DNA from: Dillenia suffruticosa
Lineage: Eukaryota > Streptophyta > Magnoliopsida > Dilleniales > Dilleniaceae
NCBI GenBank assembly: GCA_033439265.1
Contig: JAVTVX010000031.1
Coordinates: forward strand, 19,636,001-19,700,000
DNA length: 64,000 nucleotides
Direction of reading: 5' to 3'
Under the pieces are notes generated by a model. The model searched no databases, was not told the DNA's origin, and worked only from the letters and a program-made list of their open reading frames with translations. How positions within the stretch are numbered: the first letter of the stretch is position 1; every line of letters starts with the position of its first letter. The position numbers and the translations under genes are program-made. Shown here in pieces: positions 12,599-25,800 of the stretch.

Positions 12599-13287
12599 TA
12601 TTGAAATTTGGAGTACGGAAGCGTAGGTGGTTGAATTAGGGTTTTTGTATTTGAAGGTTGAAAAACAACAAAGAAAATGATAGTTTGAATTTGTGAAAAT
12701 GAGTTCAATTATATTATTTTGATAAAATATCAAATACAAAATATTTGTAGAGACAATACTCTAGAAAATATGAAGAGACAATTTGTGAGAGAAACTATAC
12801 TCTAAATATGCTAAGGGAGACAATGCTCCAAGATGTTTTACAAGTGAAAAAATGAGATTTATTTATAACCTAAAAGGTCCTACTAGTCGGTAAACATAAA
12901 AACTGACCGGTAGATACAAACCCAAAAATTAGTCGTTATAAATTCTGCCCATTCTATCCCTGTATTGTTTGGACTTCTTTTTAGGTCGTAAATGAGGTTT
13001 TCTTGAGCCCTTTTAATGTGTTTTTATGCTTAATTATATGGACTAAAAAACCCTCATTGACTAGTCCATTTAGAGCCTCTTTTGGGCTTCTAATTGGGTG
13101 TCTAATTGGGTTTACATTTTGCCCATTTTTGGACAGTTTCTTGAGCCTTGGTAGTTTCATTTTGGGCCATTCCTTTCCTTAACTTTTGATGTGCATTTGC
13201 TATGCAAAGTTTTGACGGATTAAGACAATATATTCAGGAGGCATCCACTCGTATGCTTTCTTGAATGTTTTATCGTCACTTTCAACA
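12599..13287 (-). repeat. 5' LTR of the Copia element
   Basis: This is the direct copy of the 10265-10958 repeat, ending TTTCAACA on the plus strand. It lies next to the primer-binding site, so it is the 5' LTR in the element's own direction. Confidence 0.92.
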
Positions 13288-14179
13288 TTTTGTTGGGCCC
13301 AAAAATGAAAGAATATTTGGACAAATTACAAAAAAAAATAAACTCAACACAAAGCCCTATAAATCACAATCGAACAACACATGATAATGTTGCTTGAATC
13401 GTGGTTCCTTATGCAATGGGGGTACAAGAAACATTGGATGAAGCCAAAAATTTGACTAATGCTCCACTGACCAAATGAGTAAGGGACCAAATAAACAAAA
13501 TCCTAACTAAGAGTCTGTATCAAAGAAAAATCATAACTTTTCAAAGTTGAGTAATTGAATTCGCCAAAATACTTTTTAAATCAAGTAAAAAGAAAAAAAA
13601 ATAAAGCATACTTATAATTTAAGGTTGGTGGGGTTTATAATTTTTGGGGGAACCAAAAAATATATGATTTTTTTCTTAAAATTTAAGGATTAACTAATAA
13701 AAAAATATTAAAAAAAGGAAAATACAAACTCAAAACAAAATGTTATCCTCGAAAAATAACAGGTCAACAATGCAAATCAAATGTTACTTAAATCGCGGTT
13801 CACAAGCACACTTAGTTACATACGTTCATTCAAGTCGGTGACATATTAACGTCTATAAATTTCTTAATAAACATATATAGGCCTTTCAATTGATCTGGGT
13901 CGCAAAATTATAACATTTGGGATCGTAGGATACGAAGTTGTTAGCAACATTAATGGATACAAAACGAGAATAATAGATCATCGGATCTGACCAGGATTGC
14001 CCGCGGCGGAACTTTGGGGACCATCGAGGATCATGAATTTTTTTCAGAACTGAAGGGACAGGAAGGGAGTGGTTGAGACGACTGGTTTGGACTTCACTGT
14101 AGACCGAAGCGTAACGGCCGGAGGTTGTCTTCTTCGGTTTGATGTCTCCGTTGGACCCCATGATCTTTGTTGAAGACAA

Positions 14180-17064
14180 GAACTCAACCTTACGCTAGAG
14201 AGAGAGAGTAATAGAATAGCGATTTGAGAGGGTTTTGCCTTATACTTCTCGCTCTCTATGGATTTTCTCTATCTCTCGGGCGATGCTCTGCGGTATAGGC
14301 TACGTGGTTTCCGCCCGAAAGATCGTAGTGTTTGTCTTGGAGGGTGTTTTCGTAACTAGATAAAAAGTCTTTCTCTGGTTTGTTTCTATATTTCTTGCAT
14401 GGATTAGTAATCTTGACTGGTTATTTCCTATGAGGGTGGGTCTTATTTTGAGAAATATGGGACTCAAGTTGAAGAATGAATGTCTTTTTTTTTTTTTTTG
14501 GTTTTCTTGAAGAATGAATGTTAGATGTGTGAAAGGGCAAGATATGAAGGAAGGCCCTTCCGAATAGGCTTGAGTTGGGAGTTGAAGGGTTGGTGAGCTC
14601 ATGGACAAGAATTTCCGTCCCCAATCCCCCGCTTCAGATTCGTTCTCACCCCTTGGTTTCATCTCTCTCTCTCCACCAGTCTCTTTTTCTCATAAATATC
14701 ACCAAAAAAAAAAAAAGGAAATGAATTTCCAGGGAACATGGTCTAGAACTCCCTTTCTTTGGTAAACTCAAACTATTTTGAAAATTTACGATCACCGACC
14801 TATTTTCAAATGCGAGGATCAAAACTTTGACCCATGCCTAGTTAGATATCTAGATATCGGTACCTTTTAAATAATTTTTCGAATTTGATTGTCATGTATA
14901 ATAAAAATAAATATTTAAATAACTTTATTTTTAAAAAATCTAATTTAAATCGAATTAAATTTATTTAGATTTAATATGATTTAAAAAAAAATTCAAAACT
15001 TTGAAGGTCCACTTTTCCTAACTGGGCCACCTCCAAAATCTAGTGACTTTAGAAGCAGCTGACGGGCAATTCAATAAAGAGCCCATATGACAAGAGCCCA
15101 TTTGGGATCGCAATTAACCCGCACGGATGAGTTTCCTGTGCTGAGATATCGCCCATATAGGGATTGGGTCCATTCAAAGAAATGGCCCAGCAACAGCACA
15201 CAACATGATGCCAGCTACTTGCCCTTTCAAATGACAACAACAGACACTTGTGCTGTTGAGAAGGACGTTGGTTTCACGATCAAAACTCCAATTTGAATAT
15301 CGAAAATCATAATATTGAATATCGAAAATTATAATAATTATATTGAGAGATTTCTTTTTTAAAAAAAGTTTGACAATAATTTGAAATACATTAGTCGAAA
15401 TATGAATATGATTAACTATTGGTTCAAGTATAAAAAAAAAAAAGATATCTCCGAAAGAATAGTCTAGTGATCACAACTTTCTCACCCAATTAATAATTTC
15501 AGATTTAAATATCTATGTAACAAAAAAAAAATAGACGAAATGACATTTTCTCTCTCTATGCTACTTCCTAACACTAAAACAAGTTCATGTGCCTAGTAAA
15601 GGCCATACTCCCATTTCATTTTGTTGATGCATCTCCAAAGACAAAGTTGAAAGATTGAGAGAGATTAACATAATGTTTGGTTTGGTGCAAAATCTTGATT
15701 AATGGAACATAAAAATTAGGCTTAAACCTTTTACGTGATGACGGGATATTGACGCATGTCCTAGGCATTAAGAATCATTGTCTGCTTGCAACAAAACCAA
15801 CCAAAGATTAGCTATCCATGATGCATACTCATGAACATCACATGCCATAAACCAACTTTAAACTACTTTGTACTAACATTTTTGTTCTCTCTCCTCTCTT
15901 TGTACATAAACACAATGAGGCATCTTCTTTTAGGAATGAAAAGAATCTCACTGCCTGTGCTAAATCTTTGTTAGATTCATCTCTAATTAAAGGTTATCCA
16001 ATGTGTGAAATGGGTTCACCAAAGAGTGCTTAATTAGTATATAATGTCAACTAGCTTCCATAAAATTCTATGTTATTCTTTGTCTTTCTGTAAGAAGCCC
16101 ATAATGCTCTTTCTTCTTTTGCCCTCTTCTCAACACCTGGGGTCATGACAATCTGTAATATTGCTTATCTTATTCCAGACCTAATCAAGTATTGGCTTAT
16201 GGAGCGGGCTTAAATTTCACTTGTACTCTTCTTAACACAAAAAGATCTACATTGGTCTAAAATAAGGTCTTGTGTTAGAATATTTAAAAAAAAAAAATTA
16301 CTAACCTTTATGATTCAAAAGAAAACAGTTTTCTTAAGTAGTAATTTGCACCATACCAATTTCTAGGATCTGATCCGAAAGAAAACCTTGGGGGTACAAT
16401 CAGTGTAGCAACATTTCTTTCAGATCTCAAGGTCCAAAAATTTAACCTAAATTTTGTGTCTAAGCACTCATTTTCTTTAGAGCTGTAGTGCAGGTTCCTC
16501 ACCCAGACCAAAAAATTAGCCAAAAGAGCATTTTACTTGGGAATTTTCCTACCAAAAGCAAATCTATCCATCATTTTGTCATGGAACATGTTTCTTAGCT
16601 ACCGGATGACATAATAAGGCTAGACATAAAATTGTGAAAATAGTTTAAATATATGCATAATCATTTGTTGAGTGATTCTTGGCAATGATCACCAGTTTTT
16701 GCACAAGCAAAAAAAGGGTGAAACAGTTAATAATAGAAAGAAGGGTATCAGCATTATGTCAAACAAGAAATTTTTTATATATCTTTAGGAGAAAAATAAA
16801 AAAGGAAAAAAATCCCTAATCACACTTTTAAGGCATGCCACCTAACACAACCCTCTAGAAAGGTAGAGAGCCCAAGGCTACTTGACAAAATAATTACTAT
16901 CTTAATTAACAAAAGAAATGTTGCCCCCATTTGGATTCCATTACATATAAAATGTACCAAACTGGTTCAACAGATCATGATTAAGAGAACCCACTTTCCA
17001 ATTGTGCATAAAATGATTATTGCTACACTCACTCTTCTTCAAAGCTCTTTGTTGTTGTCTAACA
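14180..17064. other. Intergenic region between the PFP-beta pseudogene and the OVATE gene
   Basis: The first few hundred bases (14180-14300) include a GA-rich stretch expected in the old promoter and 5' leader of the PFP-beta gene. The rest has no recognisable gene. SINE-like 3' halves with A-rich ends lie at about 15330-15445 and 15455-15532. The region just before the OVATE start shows no unusual site. Confidence 0.5.
15330..15532 (+). mobile_element. Two partial SINE-like repeats, family A
   Basis: The first piece (to about 15445) has TATTGAGAGATTTC, ACATTAGTCGAAATATG and ATTGGTTCAAGTATA followed by an A run. The second starts with AGTCTAGTGATCACAAC and ends in another A run at about 15522-15530. 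Both match the family consensus only in part. Confidence 0.45.
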
Positions 17065-17553
17065 ATGCAAGGCTCAAGAGAGTACCACTACAAGAAGCCA
17101 AAGGCTCAAGTTAAAGGATGCAGGGCGTTGTGCTGTAGTTGCAGAATTAGTGTCTCATCATCGGAGGAAGCTGAGAGCGGTAGCTCGGACCGATACTTGC
17201 CTGTATCGAGCCTTGCACATGCTATGGTCCAAGAGAGGTTAGATCAAATGATTAGAGAAGGGATAGAAGAGAGACTGCATGAACAAAGGAGGAGTGCGAG
17301 AAGAGACAGGTCTAGTAATAGTAAGTGCATTGTGATGGTGGCTATGGAAAAGTCATCTTATGATGTTAGAGAGGACTTTAGAGAGTCTATAATGGAGATG
17401 ATTGTGGAAAACCAAATTAAGGAGCCTAAAGATCTTCGCAGGCTATTGAATTGCTATATATCAATGAATTCTGAGGAGTATACAAGGATCATACTCGAGG
17501 TTTTTCACGAGGTTTGTACCAATTTATTCTTATGTCATAAATGTTATTGGTAA
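17065..17553 (+). CDS. OVATE family protein (small, single exon)
   Basis: The predicted protein has 162 residues and no intron. OVATE proteins are plant transcriptional co-repressors that bind TALE homeodomain proteins and affect organ shape and cell elongation. The OVATE domain occupies about residues 88-155: CIVMVAMEKSSYDVREDFRE, then SIMEMI, LRRLLNCYISMNSEEYTRII and a final LEVFHEVC. The N-terminal part is basic with a run of cysteines (CRALCCSC). The first ATG in frame is at 17065; the frame is open for 15 codons upstream but has no ATG there. The protein is shorter than many family members. Its place between PFP-beta and fibrillin fits Arabidopsis OFP9 as I remember the map, but the name is not assigned on sequence alone. 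Confidence 0.85.
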   Translation: MQGSREYHYKKPKAQVKGCRALCCSCRISVSSSEEAESGSSDRYLPVSSLAHAMVQERLDQMIREGIEERLHEQRRSARRDRSSNSKCIVMVAMEKSSYDVREDFRESIMEMIVENQIKEPKDLRRLLNCYISMNSEEYTRIILEVFHEVCTNLFLCHKCYW

Positions 17554-19014
17554 AATTATATCAATTTTTTGTTTTAAATCATTTGGTCTTTTTTAATATT
17601 TAATTGTTAAGATGAATCTGAAAATCAAACCCGATTTTGTCAAAACCCCGAGACACATACATAGAGGTTGGACCCTTGGCAGGCCTTGACAAGCACATGT
17701 GGAGGTTACCCCTGTACCAAGGAGGGATGTTAAGCCCCACAATGGTTGCCTAACTCCATCTTCATGTTGGAGTTCATGGGCAAAATATTTGTATGGAAAA
17801 GTGCTCATGACATTTTGTTTTAGGTAGAAAAAACTGAACTTTGATACAAGGGAAGTCCATACCTTTTGGGTTGAAATGATGAAAGACACTAAGTTATGCT
17901 CTCAAAAGTATACTTCTAGGAGATCTAAAGCCAAATTTTAGTAGAATGATGATCTGGCTTGCGCACAACATGCTGAAAAAGATGGGGACAACCCAAACGC
18001 AATGTGTGTGCTCTTTTCCTTGTTGTGTTTGTTTGGCAAAGTTGAGTATAAAAATTTATTAATATAAATATAATTTATATTATTTTATAAAAAAATTTGA
18101 TTCTTGCAAATCTTTATATTTCTTTTATTAAAAATTTTAAAAAATATTATAACTAAAGTAGTATCAAAATAGAAGTTCAGCTTTCCCAAATATACTTGGG
18201 GTTAATTCACTTCTACTTTGAAGTGTGATGGGTGAAATATATGATAAACCACCAAATCAGGCTCAGCATTTACAATTTAGTTGCTGCTGCTTGGCCACTG
18301 ATCAGCTGCAGAAACCTAAATTTCATGTAAAACTAAAGCTTGAGATAATCCGATGTTTGCTTCCCCCATATTAGTATCTGGGAGTCTGATGGCAAGTGAG
18401 GGTTACCTACTTGCAATGATCATTCTTAAAACTAGGGCTTTGCTGGAAACGCTCATCGCATTCACGTGGAAATTTGGCCAACTTCCTTCAAGAAAGAGAG
18501 TTCTTGGTAGAAGCATTAAAGGGCCTTTCCTGTTGCCTACAAATGCAAGTCCAAATCAAAAAACCATCACTATCGACACTTCAAAGTTTGGTTATAAAGT
18601 TCACGGGTCGATTATGAAAAGGATGTTTGTATCGAAAGGTTTCACGGCAGACTATGTTGCATAGACACTTTCAAAACTAAATGCACACGGAACACTAGAT
18701 TTTCAGTCTAGAGAGAATTGATAGAATCCCACTCCCTCTGGCATAGAATACTTTTGTGAGCTCTCTCAAATTTTGATGATGATGATGTGAACATATGCAT
18801 AGGAGGAATTCTTCCCAACAAGAAGTCGATTCTTCACAAAAGCAGTTCATCTATACAAGGATCTGGAAATCAACTTCAAATTTATTCTATTAAACCTAAC
18901 AAATATTGACTTGCAAACATGTTTTTTCAATTCATTCTCCATGTGTTATTATATAAAAATATATGGGCTTTCTTTGTAAAGAGACATGGACAGGATAGAA
19001 TAGGTGAAGCTTGT
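17554..19014. other. Intergenic region between the OVATE and fibrillin genes
   Basis: The two genes converge here, so this holds both 3' ends. An open frame at 18353-18664 (+) shows no known domain and no support as a gene. A GC-richer patch at 17640-17770 is unlike its surroundings but was not identified. Confidence 0.45.
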
Positions 19015-20482
19015 TTAGGGTGTCAAGAGCGAGCTACCCTCTTTGATGAGCACAAAGACACTGCCACCATCTCCCCTTGAGATGCGAAGGTCCTCATCAA
19101 GGTATGTGGTAAGCAACCATGACTGTGCATTAGTGTTTGAGATGGAGAACTTCAATGGGGGTTGTCTGGAGATTGTCCTTGCGACCGATGAAGCAGTGTC
19201 TTGGACAGAGTTGATTATGCCTTTGAAGGGGTTTAGGTCAATCTTCTGCCCAAGTAATTCCACATTATCGGGTATGACGATGGAATCTGTCAACTGTGGA
19301 GTCCCAATGATTCCCTCCTCAAATTTGATCTGAATTGAAGTGGTAGAGCAGAAGACAGAGTTAAGAGTAGATTTGACATGGTTTCCGTTGTTTCACAAAA
19401 TTTAAAATTGCATCAAACCTGCACGCGCTTGGGGCTTCGGACTTCAAACCTGGCGTTGGTACTAATAGAAGTTGTAGCAAGAGGTCCAGAGAATTGGACA
19501 GAGTTCTGAACAGTGAAATTCTCTGAGTCAATTGTTTGAGATATCTCCTCCACCTTGACCAATGGAAGTGTTCCCCTAGACAACAAGGGGAATAAACCAG
19601 CAAATGATGTGTACCTGCAGTAAAAGCATGTGTTTTGTTTCAAAGTCTCTAATGCATACATAGGGGGAAGAAGAAAAAGATACACCTTCCTCTCTCTCTC
19701 TCTCACCCACCCACACATGTGCACGCACACAAAAAGTGATAGCCAACATTGCAGCCAATTTCATTGTCATCTTAATCATGAGGCCCTTCATTTTCTATAC
19801 CTTATGAATGTTTGATCTATTTATAAATAAAGAGATGGCTGAACAAAGGCAAGTACAAATAGTCCCACCTTGCTCTCATAAAGATTGGTCCAACAGAAGT
19901 ACCAAACCATCTTAAATGATGTTCACCACTTTTAGAATCTTACCAATACACCAAGACTACAATTACTCAGCCATGTCTTTGTTAGACACAGATTACACAT
20001 TCAAAAAGCTTTCTTCCTTGAGTTATTGTTCTTTACAATCTCAATGTATGCAGGCTGAAAAATGTAGGAAAAACTTGTGATAGTTGAGTGAAAAAGTGAC
20101 CTGTAGACTATAGCAAAAATGAAGGCCGTGATCTGACATGGACAGTGATCCAACCGCAAACCATCAAGTCCTTTATCTACCAATTTCTTTCTAGGAGGAA
20201 ACTGTGCTTAATTTCTTCTATTCAGTACTCTAAATCTCAATCCAAAATCAAATTTTGGGCATAAATAACATTACATTCAACATCTGATCCTTGCTGAACA
20301 TTCAATTCAGCAGACAATCAGTCTTCAGAAGGGCAAAGGCCGGCAAAAGTTATTTTGCTATCCATCTTTTTTAGACTCCATCATCTAAAGTATCTAAATT
20401 ATTCTAAAGCAAAGCAAATTTCTTCTTGTTTTCACTTGTCAGTAGTAAGAGCAAAATGCGACAGCAAACACATATTTACAAA

Positions 20483-20520
<38 letters not shown>

Positions 20521-23106
20521 CCCCAAAAAAATAAATAAGGCAAAGAAGAAAGATAGGCACAAATTTCAACTAACAACTGAAAATAAGATCCCAAATACTC
20601 TTTACTGTATATGACAAACAATACTAAAAACCAGCAGCTTCATCATATATGAATGAAACCATGACTCTCTCCATACTCCATTAAATATTCTTTCACAAAT
20701 CCTTTATGTTTCTGCCTAAGATGTCTTCGTTTTGCAATTGCACATTGAGGGGAAAAAAAGACCATTTTTTTCCCATTTTTCTTTGTTTCATTTTATTACT
20801 TTTGGTTGGAAGCTCATCTTCGCAGTCTTAGAAAACCCAATAAGAATAACATACAGAATTTCAACCAAGCAAATCTGGACATCGCATAGATAGAACTTGA
20901 ATAATGAGAGAAAGAGAGAGAGAGAGAGAGAGACCATTTTCGGTGAAAGAGCAAATGAACTAAATATTACTTGGCAGTCCATCATGTTTTAATTTTTTTT
21001 TTCTGATTTAAAAGATATTTTATTAAATTCAAAGTTAATCAAATTTAAAAGATTATAATCTTTTAACAACCTGATTTTTAATCCCAACAATTTGGGATCG
21101 ACCATTTGAGAAACAAGTATGGAGATTTAAAATATAAAAAAAAAAAACCAAAAAAAAAGAAAGAAAAATTATAATAAAATGAATAAATAAAAAATAAAAA
21201 GTTTAATTTATGCGGATTTTTCTACGCCACTTATTCCTATCCAATGTCATCATCGTCTAAATCTTTAGCTATCATATCTTTACGGATAACTTGTATCCAA
21301 ATTTTTAACGGTCTACCTCTACGTCTTACTATATCTCATATATTCAAGTTTTCTACTCTTTTAACCGGTGTGTTTTCGAGTTTTCTTTGCACTTATCTAA
21401 ACCATCTCAATCGACACTCTTGCATTTTATTCACAATTGAACTAATTCCTAATTTTTTACGAATCTCTTCATTTTTAATTCTATTTCTTCTAGTTTTACC
21501 ACACATTCACTTAAACATTCTCATTTTTGTTACTGTCATTTTTTGTTTTTGTTGATATTTAATAATTCAACACTCAGTACCATATAATAGTACATGTCTT
21601 ATTGCGATTCTATAGAACTTTCCCTTCAAATGTAGTAGCATCGTGCGTTCACAAAGAATTCCAGATGCCTTTTTCCATTTGATCCAATCCGCTTGAATTC
21701 TATGATTCACATCTCTATCTATATTGCCATCATTTTGAATGATAAAACCAATATATCTAAATCGTTCACTTTTTTGTACATCTTGTTCATCTAAGTTAAT
21801 CATTTTTTCATCATTCTGATCATTGTTGCTAAACGTACATTTCATATACTCAGTTTTCGATCTATTCAATCTAAATCTTCTGGATTCCCGTATGTCTCTC
21901 CATACGTCTAATTTAGCACTAATATCTTCTCCAATTTTATCAATCAACACTATATCATTTCCAAAAAGTATGCACCATGGTATTTCATGTTGAATGTTTT
22001 TTGTAATTTCGTCTATCACTATTACAAAAAGGATAGACTTAATGCCAAACTTTAATAGAGTCCAATGTTAATGGGTAAACTATCGCTCATACCCCCGCAA
22101 TTTCTAACATTGGTTAGAGCTCCATCATACATATCTTTAATGAAATTAACTATCATTACACAATAAACTTATAAAATGTAACCAAAGTTCAAGGCCAAAA
22201 CCATCCAACCAAAAAAGAAAAGAAAAGAACAGGGGAAAAAAAACCTTTAGCCTGCAACTTTACAGGGAATTCAACTCCAAAACCAGGTTTAAGTATTCAT
22301 TCATTCATTCATTCAAACATACATACACACAAACCACCTGAGATACTTCAAAGTTTGCTACATTGTCCAAGAAAGAAAGATAAAGTGCAACTTCATTAGG
22401 TATTCAAGACCCAAAATAAAATTTTTAAAAAACCCACTCAAATTACCTGGCAGTAGCTAGACTGCGATAGAAACACAAAGGCAAATTTATTAAAAATTCA
22501 AGTCCAAAATTCAAGGTTTTGTAAAAATTAGACCTTAACTATAATGACAGATGATTGATTGTGTGTGTGTGGGTGTAAAGAACAACCTCATCATACATGT
22601 CAAAAACTAGAATTAAAGCCGAATAAAACCTCAAAATTTGGGGAAAAAAATAAAAATTATTAAACTTACGCGAGAACCCATTTGCCATTGAGAAGAGTCA
22701 AGGCTTCAGTAGGAGCCGGAGTCGGATTCTTGGCTTCGAGCTGAGTAATCAGCTCATTAATCTCGGCTCTAGTCTCGCTGCTAGCTCTCAACCCACGATC
22801 AGTCCCATACAAAGAATCAACCAAAGCCTTCTTCAAACTATAAATCTCAGTCACCTTCTTCGGCTTCTCTTCCTCGGCTACAGCCACAGTGCCAATCGGC
22901 TCCTCCTTCTCCGGACCCCACTCGTCGTCGGCTGACACTCTGACTTTATCCACATGTTTGATTTTGATTGGCTCAGCTCTCCAAAACCTAGATTGAATTG
23001 TGGGTTTTGTGAGGAAGATAGAGATTTTTGGGGGGTTAGGTTTGAGAGGTCGAGAATTTGAGAGGGATTTGCATGGTAATTGATTGATTGCTGAAAAACT
23101 AGCCAT
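19015..23106 (-). CDS. FBN1: Plastid fibrillin / plastid-lipid-associated protein (FBN1 type), three exons
   Basis: Exons are 22670-23106, 19419-19614 and 19015-19329, joined at consensus borders (GC|GTAAGT and CAG|GTACAC; CAG|GTTTGA and CAG|ATCAAA), giving 315 residues. The N-terminus ([20 protein letters not shown]) is a Ser/Pro-rich plastid transit peptide. After it come an acidic linker and the PAP/fibrillin domain: [77 protein letters not shown] and the C-terminal [13 protein letters not shown]. Fibrillins are structural lipid-binding proteins of plastoglobules and chromoplast fibrils, linked to carotenoid storage and stress tolerance. The ATG at 23104-23106 is preferred over an upstream in-frame one at 23139 because it starts the transit peptide. 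Intron 1 is 3 kb and contains a LINE fragment. No lesion was seen. Confidence 0.95.
20482..20519. repeat. (AAT)n microsatellite in fibrillin intron 1
   Basis: About twelve AAT units in a row inside the first intron of the fibrillin gene; a simple sequence repeat with no sign of coding. Confidence 0.9.
21064..22065 (-). mobile_element. RTE-type LINE fragment in fibrillin intron 1
   Basis: An open stretch at 21567-22019 (-) reads as the end of a LINE reverse transcriptase: [20 protein letters not shown] (with GND in place of the catalytic ADD-like motif), [37 protein letters not shown] and [20 protein letters not shown]. Downstream, 21190-21560 continues in broken frames with the family's MRMFK, CGKTR, RLRWF and RRRGRP landmarks. 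The 3' end near 21064-21110 has the usual plant RTE ending (GGTCGATCCCAAATTGTTGG). The 5' end is cut at about 22065, just before the RT fingers. It has at least a few stops and is a dead fragment. A second, shorter copy lies at 37362-37641. Confidence 0.85.
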
Positions 23107-25018
23107 TCTTCTTTGATTTCCCTGTTTTTCTGCGAACACAGGAAACGGAGGAGACTCTGTTTTTTTTTTTTTTTCCCCTCCCCCCTTTTTCTTTTATGGA
23201 CTCGGTTTCGACCAAAACAAAAGAGGGAGCTCAGCGCGTGTGCGTACGTTGCCTCCGAGGTCCAACATATGTTGTTGCACCATACATGTATATATAAATA
23301 TATATATATATAGTGAGCTTGGGATTCCCTCTCTTGGTTTGTTTTTGTTTTCTAACTTTCACTTCCAAACAAGTGAAATGGATATAAATTATTGTTTGAT
23401 TTAAACAATTTTGCTAAGTTAGTTTGACAAGTGAGATATGAGAGAGAGAGAGAGAGAGACAGAGAGAGTTGTTTGGACCTGGTGAGTTGAGAGAAAAGGG
23501 AATAAAATGACAAAATTCATGTGATGTGAGGTGGGAAATGTTGAGGCACTTGTGAGAAGTAGGGGGAGGACGTGTTAATGGCCGCTTACAAATTCTGGAA
23601 TGTTCGTCTTTCGTTCATTTACTTGGTGGGTGAGAGAGGCATTCCAAAATCAAACTCTTGAACCCAAAATATCTGCTCCAAAAGAGTTTATGATAAACTT
23701 CTCGGGCTTCTTTACCAAAAATGGTTCAACCGTATGGACACATGACCCTACCTTAGGGCTTACCCAAAAATTGATTGATCTTCATCTTCCAATCTTGTTT
23801 TTACACTACAGTTGATGGACCACCGCAGAGAGGCAATCCTATCCAAGACCAAGCGGTATGTTCGAGAAAGTCCATTATTGGATTCAACATTAATACAACC
23901 AAACTAATTTTGCAACACTTGATCATTCTCTTTAAACGACATGCTTAATTCAATAAATTTTACAACAAAATATAGTAGCAGAAAAATTTTAATTTTTATA
24001 TTAAAAGTTAGTTATTCTGAAAATTGAAATTAGTTAAAATTTGAATCGGTTGATGGAAAACTAAATATATATGTTGGAGATGACTTCGATGTAAAGATTA
24101 AAATTAGTTAAATTTATATATTATTGTATTTTGAAATTGACTTAATCGATATTAGATTTAATATAGTACATGACTGAACTAACAGTTTATGAATTTAATG
24201 ATAAAATATTAAATTTCATTAACTAAATTCTCAAACTCGAGTATTGAGAATGAATAAATTAATTTATAAATTAGAAACCATAACTATTTAAAACAAAATG
24301 GATTAATTTGATTTTTGAATATCAATATTCAAATAAATAAATATATATATACAAATGCTACCAATACCGGATTGAATAGTTGATCTTAGCCACGTGTGAA
24401 ACTTTATATATCATATGACACAATAAAAATTAAATTAGTCAGCATAAAATTTAATATTCTGTTAATAAATTACTAATTCAGACATAGATTTCAAGACGAC
24501 TCTATCATATCAAAATTAACTATTAAATTTAAGAGATACTAAAATCTGTTCTGTCGGACAGTTGATTAGTCACAAAGGAATAAAAATATGTAGAAAGCCA
24601 TTGAAACTCATTGTACAACCCAAAACTCTGTTCAGAGTCACGAACTCTGTGCCCACAAACCAGTTTAACAGCCTTGAATCCTTAAATTCTTCTCTTGTTT
24701 ATTGCATTATTAAAACGATTTGTAGTTCTGATCCAACATTTGAATTAGATTTTAAAAAAAAAAAAAAAAAAAAACCAATTGACCAAGACAGAGGCCAAGA
24801 GAGCATGAAACAGAGGACAAGAGACGTCTGAAATTTTGGTCAAATATTGTTATCCTAAAACCTCGTCTCGAGTAACACACGCATGACCGAATTATTTGCT
24901 TAATACGTGCATGGTTCTTGGTAAGTTGAATTAGTTTAACCACCAAGGTGATAACTTGTGGGCAAGAATTCCAACGTTGTTTGTTTATGCAACATCGTAA
25001 TAGTTTATAAAATAATAT

Positions 25019-25185
25019 TTTATTAGTCCAGTGGTAAAAATATTAAATTTTTTTAATTAAATTATCAAATTTGAATCTTAAAAATAAAAAAAATATATAT
25101 ACGTTGGGATAGCTCGCTCTTTAATGGACCCGACAGCTAGTTTGAGTTAAATTAGTCGAATCAGTCAAAATACAAAAAAAAAAGA
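25019..25185 (+). mobile_element. SINE-like repeat, family A copy with clear box A
   Basis: It begins with TTAGTCCAGTGGTAAAAATA, whose TAGTCCAGTGG fits a Pol III box A, followed by AAATTTGAATC at the box B position, ACGTTGGGATAG, AAATTAGTCGAATCAG and a terminal A run. Confidence 0.55.
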
Positions 25186-25611
25186 TTTATAAATTAGACA
25201 TTTTACATGTATATAAATATTAAACCATTGATATTGTGATAAAGTATAATAATATATTTATTTGTTGAACAATAATTATTGTTTAAATCTAATATTCTTA
25301 TAACATGTGAAAGATATTAGGTAGACCATAGATATTAAATTGTTAATATTCTATTAGATTGTAATTATAGATTTATTTATTAAATAGTAGTTACACTTTA
25401 AATTTAGTATTTAAATAATAGGTGAAGGGTACTAAGTATTTCTCCGGAATTTTGTAAATTAAAAACACAAAAATGGAAGACGTTGAATAAGTTTGACGCT
25501 GAGAAGACAATATGAAATTTGATTACGTACTTAGTTGAGGTAAAATCTCAGATATCGGGTAGTGTTCAAAACATGATATATTAAAAAAAAAAAAAAGAAA
25601 TTTGATTACCA

Positions 25612-25800
25612 ATGGTTAGTAGGCCTAATATGATATAGTAATAAATCTCTTAACTAAGATTATAAGTTTGACTCATGATTTGGGTATAGAACATATTACG
25701 TTGGGAGGATAGTTATCTTAAATGGGTTACTGTAAATTTCAAACTAAATTAATCGGAATATATTTTCAGACACCGATTGATATAGTATAAAAAAATATAA
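25612..25800 (+). mobile_element. SINE-like repeat, family A, long copy
   Basis: It aligns with the copy at 4118-4310 over nearly its whole length, including ACGTTGGGAGGATAG, TTAAATGGG, AATTAATCGGAATAT and the 3' ACACCGATTGATATAGTA before an A-rich end. Confidence 0.65.

Larger units (their letters stand above)
10265..13287 (-). mobile_element. Copia (Ty1) LTR retrotransposon, broken
   Basis: Two direct LTRs (10265-10958 and 12599-13287) bound the element. It is flanked by a perfect 5-bp target-site duplication, TTTTG, at 10260-10264 and 13288-13292. Read on the minus strand, a primer-binding site TGGTATCAGAGC follows the 5' LTR (about 12587-12598). A polypurine tract (GAGGAGAAG) precedes the 3' LTR. 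Coding remnants in order are a Copia-type gag with a CCHC-like knuckle (about 11895-12599) and integrase parts (about 10990-11680). No reverse transcriptase/RNase H part was recognised. The element is broken, with several breaks. The LTRs differ at roughly one site in ten where compared by eye, suggesting an age of some millions of years. Confidence 0.92.

Noticed and set aside
10953-12599. Several open frames that could be called as separate genes.
   Set aside because: They are the gag and integrase remnants of the Copia element at 10265-13287.
13441-13510. Possible exon 2 of PFP-beta (an LFGPL..FGQ-like reading on the minus strand).
   Set aside because: The similarity is short and needs frame changes; it could be chance, so it is not counted among the exons.
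17020-17064. Longer start for the OVATE protein (15 extra codons).
   Set aside because: The codon at 17020 is TTG, not ATG. In a plant nuclear gene the first ATG in frame, at 17065, is the better start.
18353-18664. 103-codon open frame on the plus strand.
   Set aside because: It shows no domain, no intron signals and no similarity I can recognise, and lies between two convergent genes.
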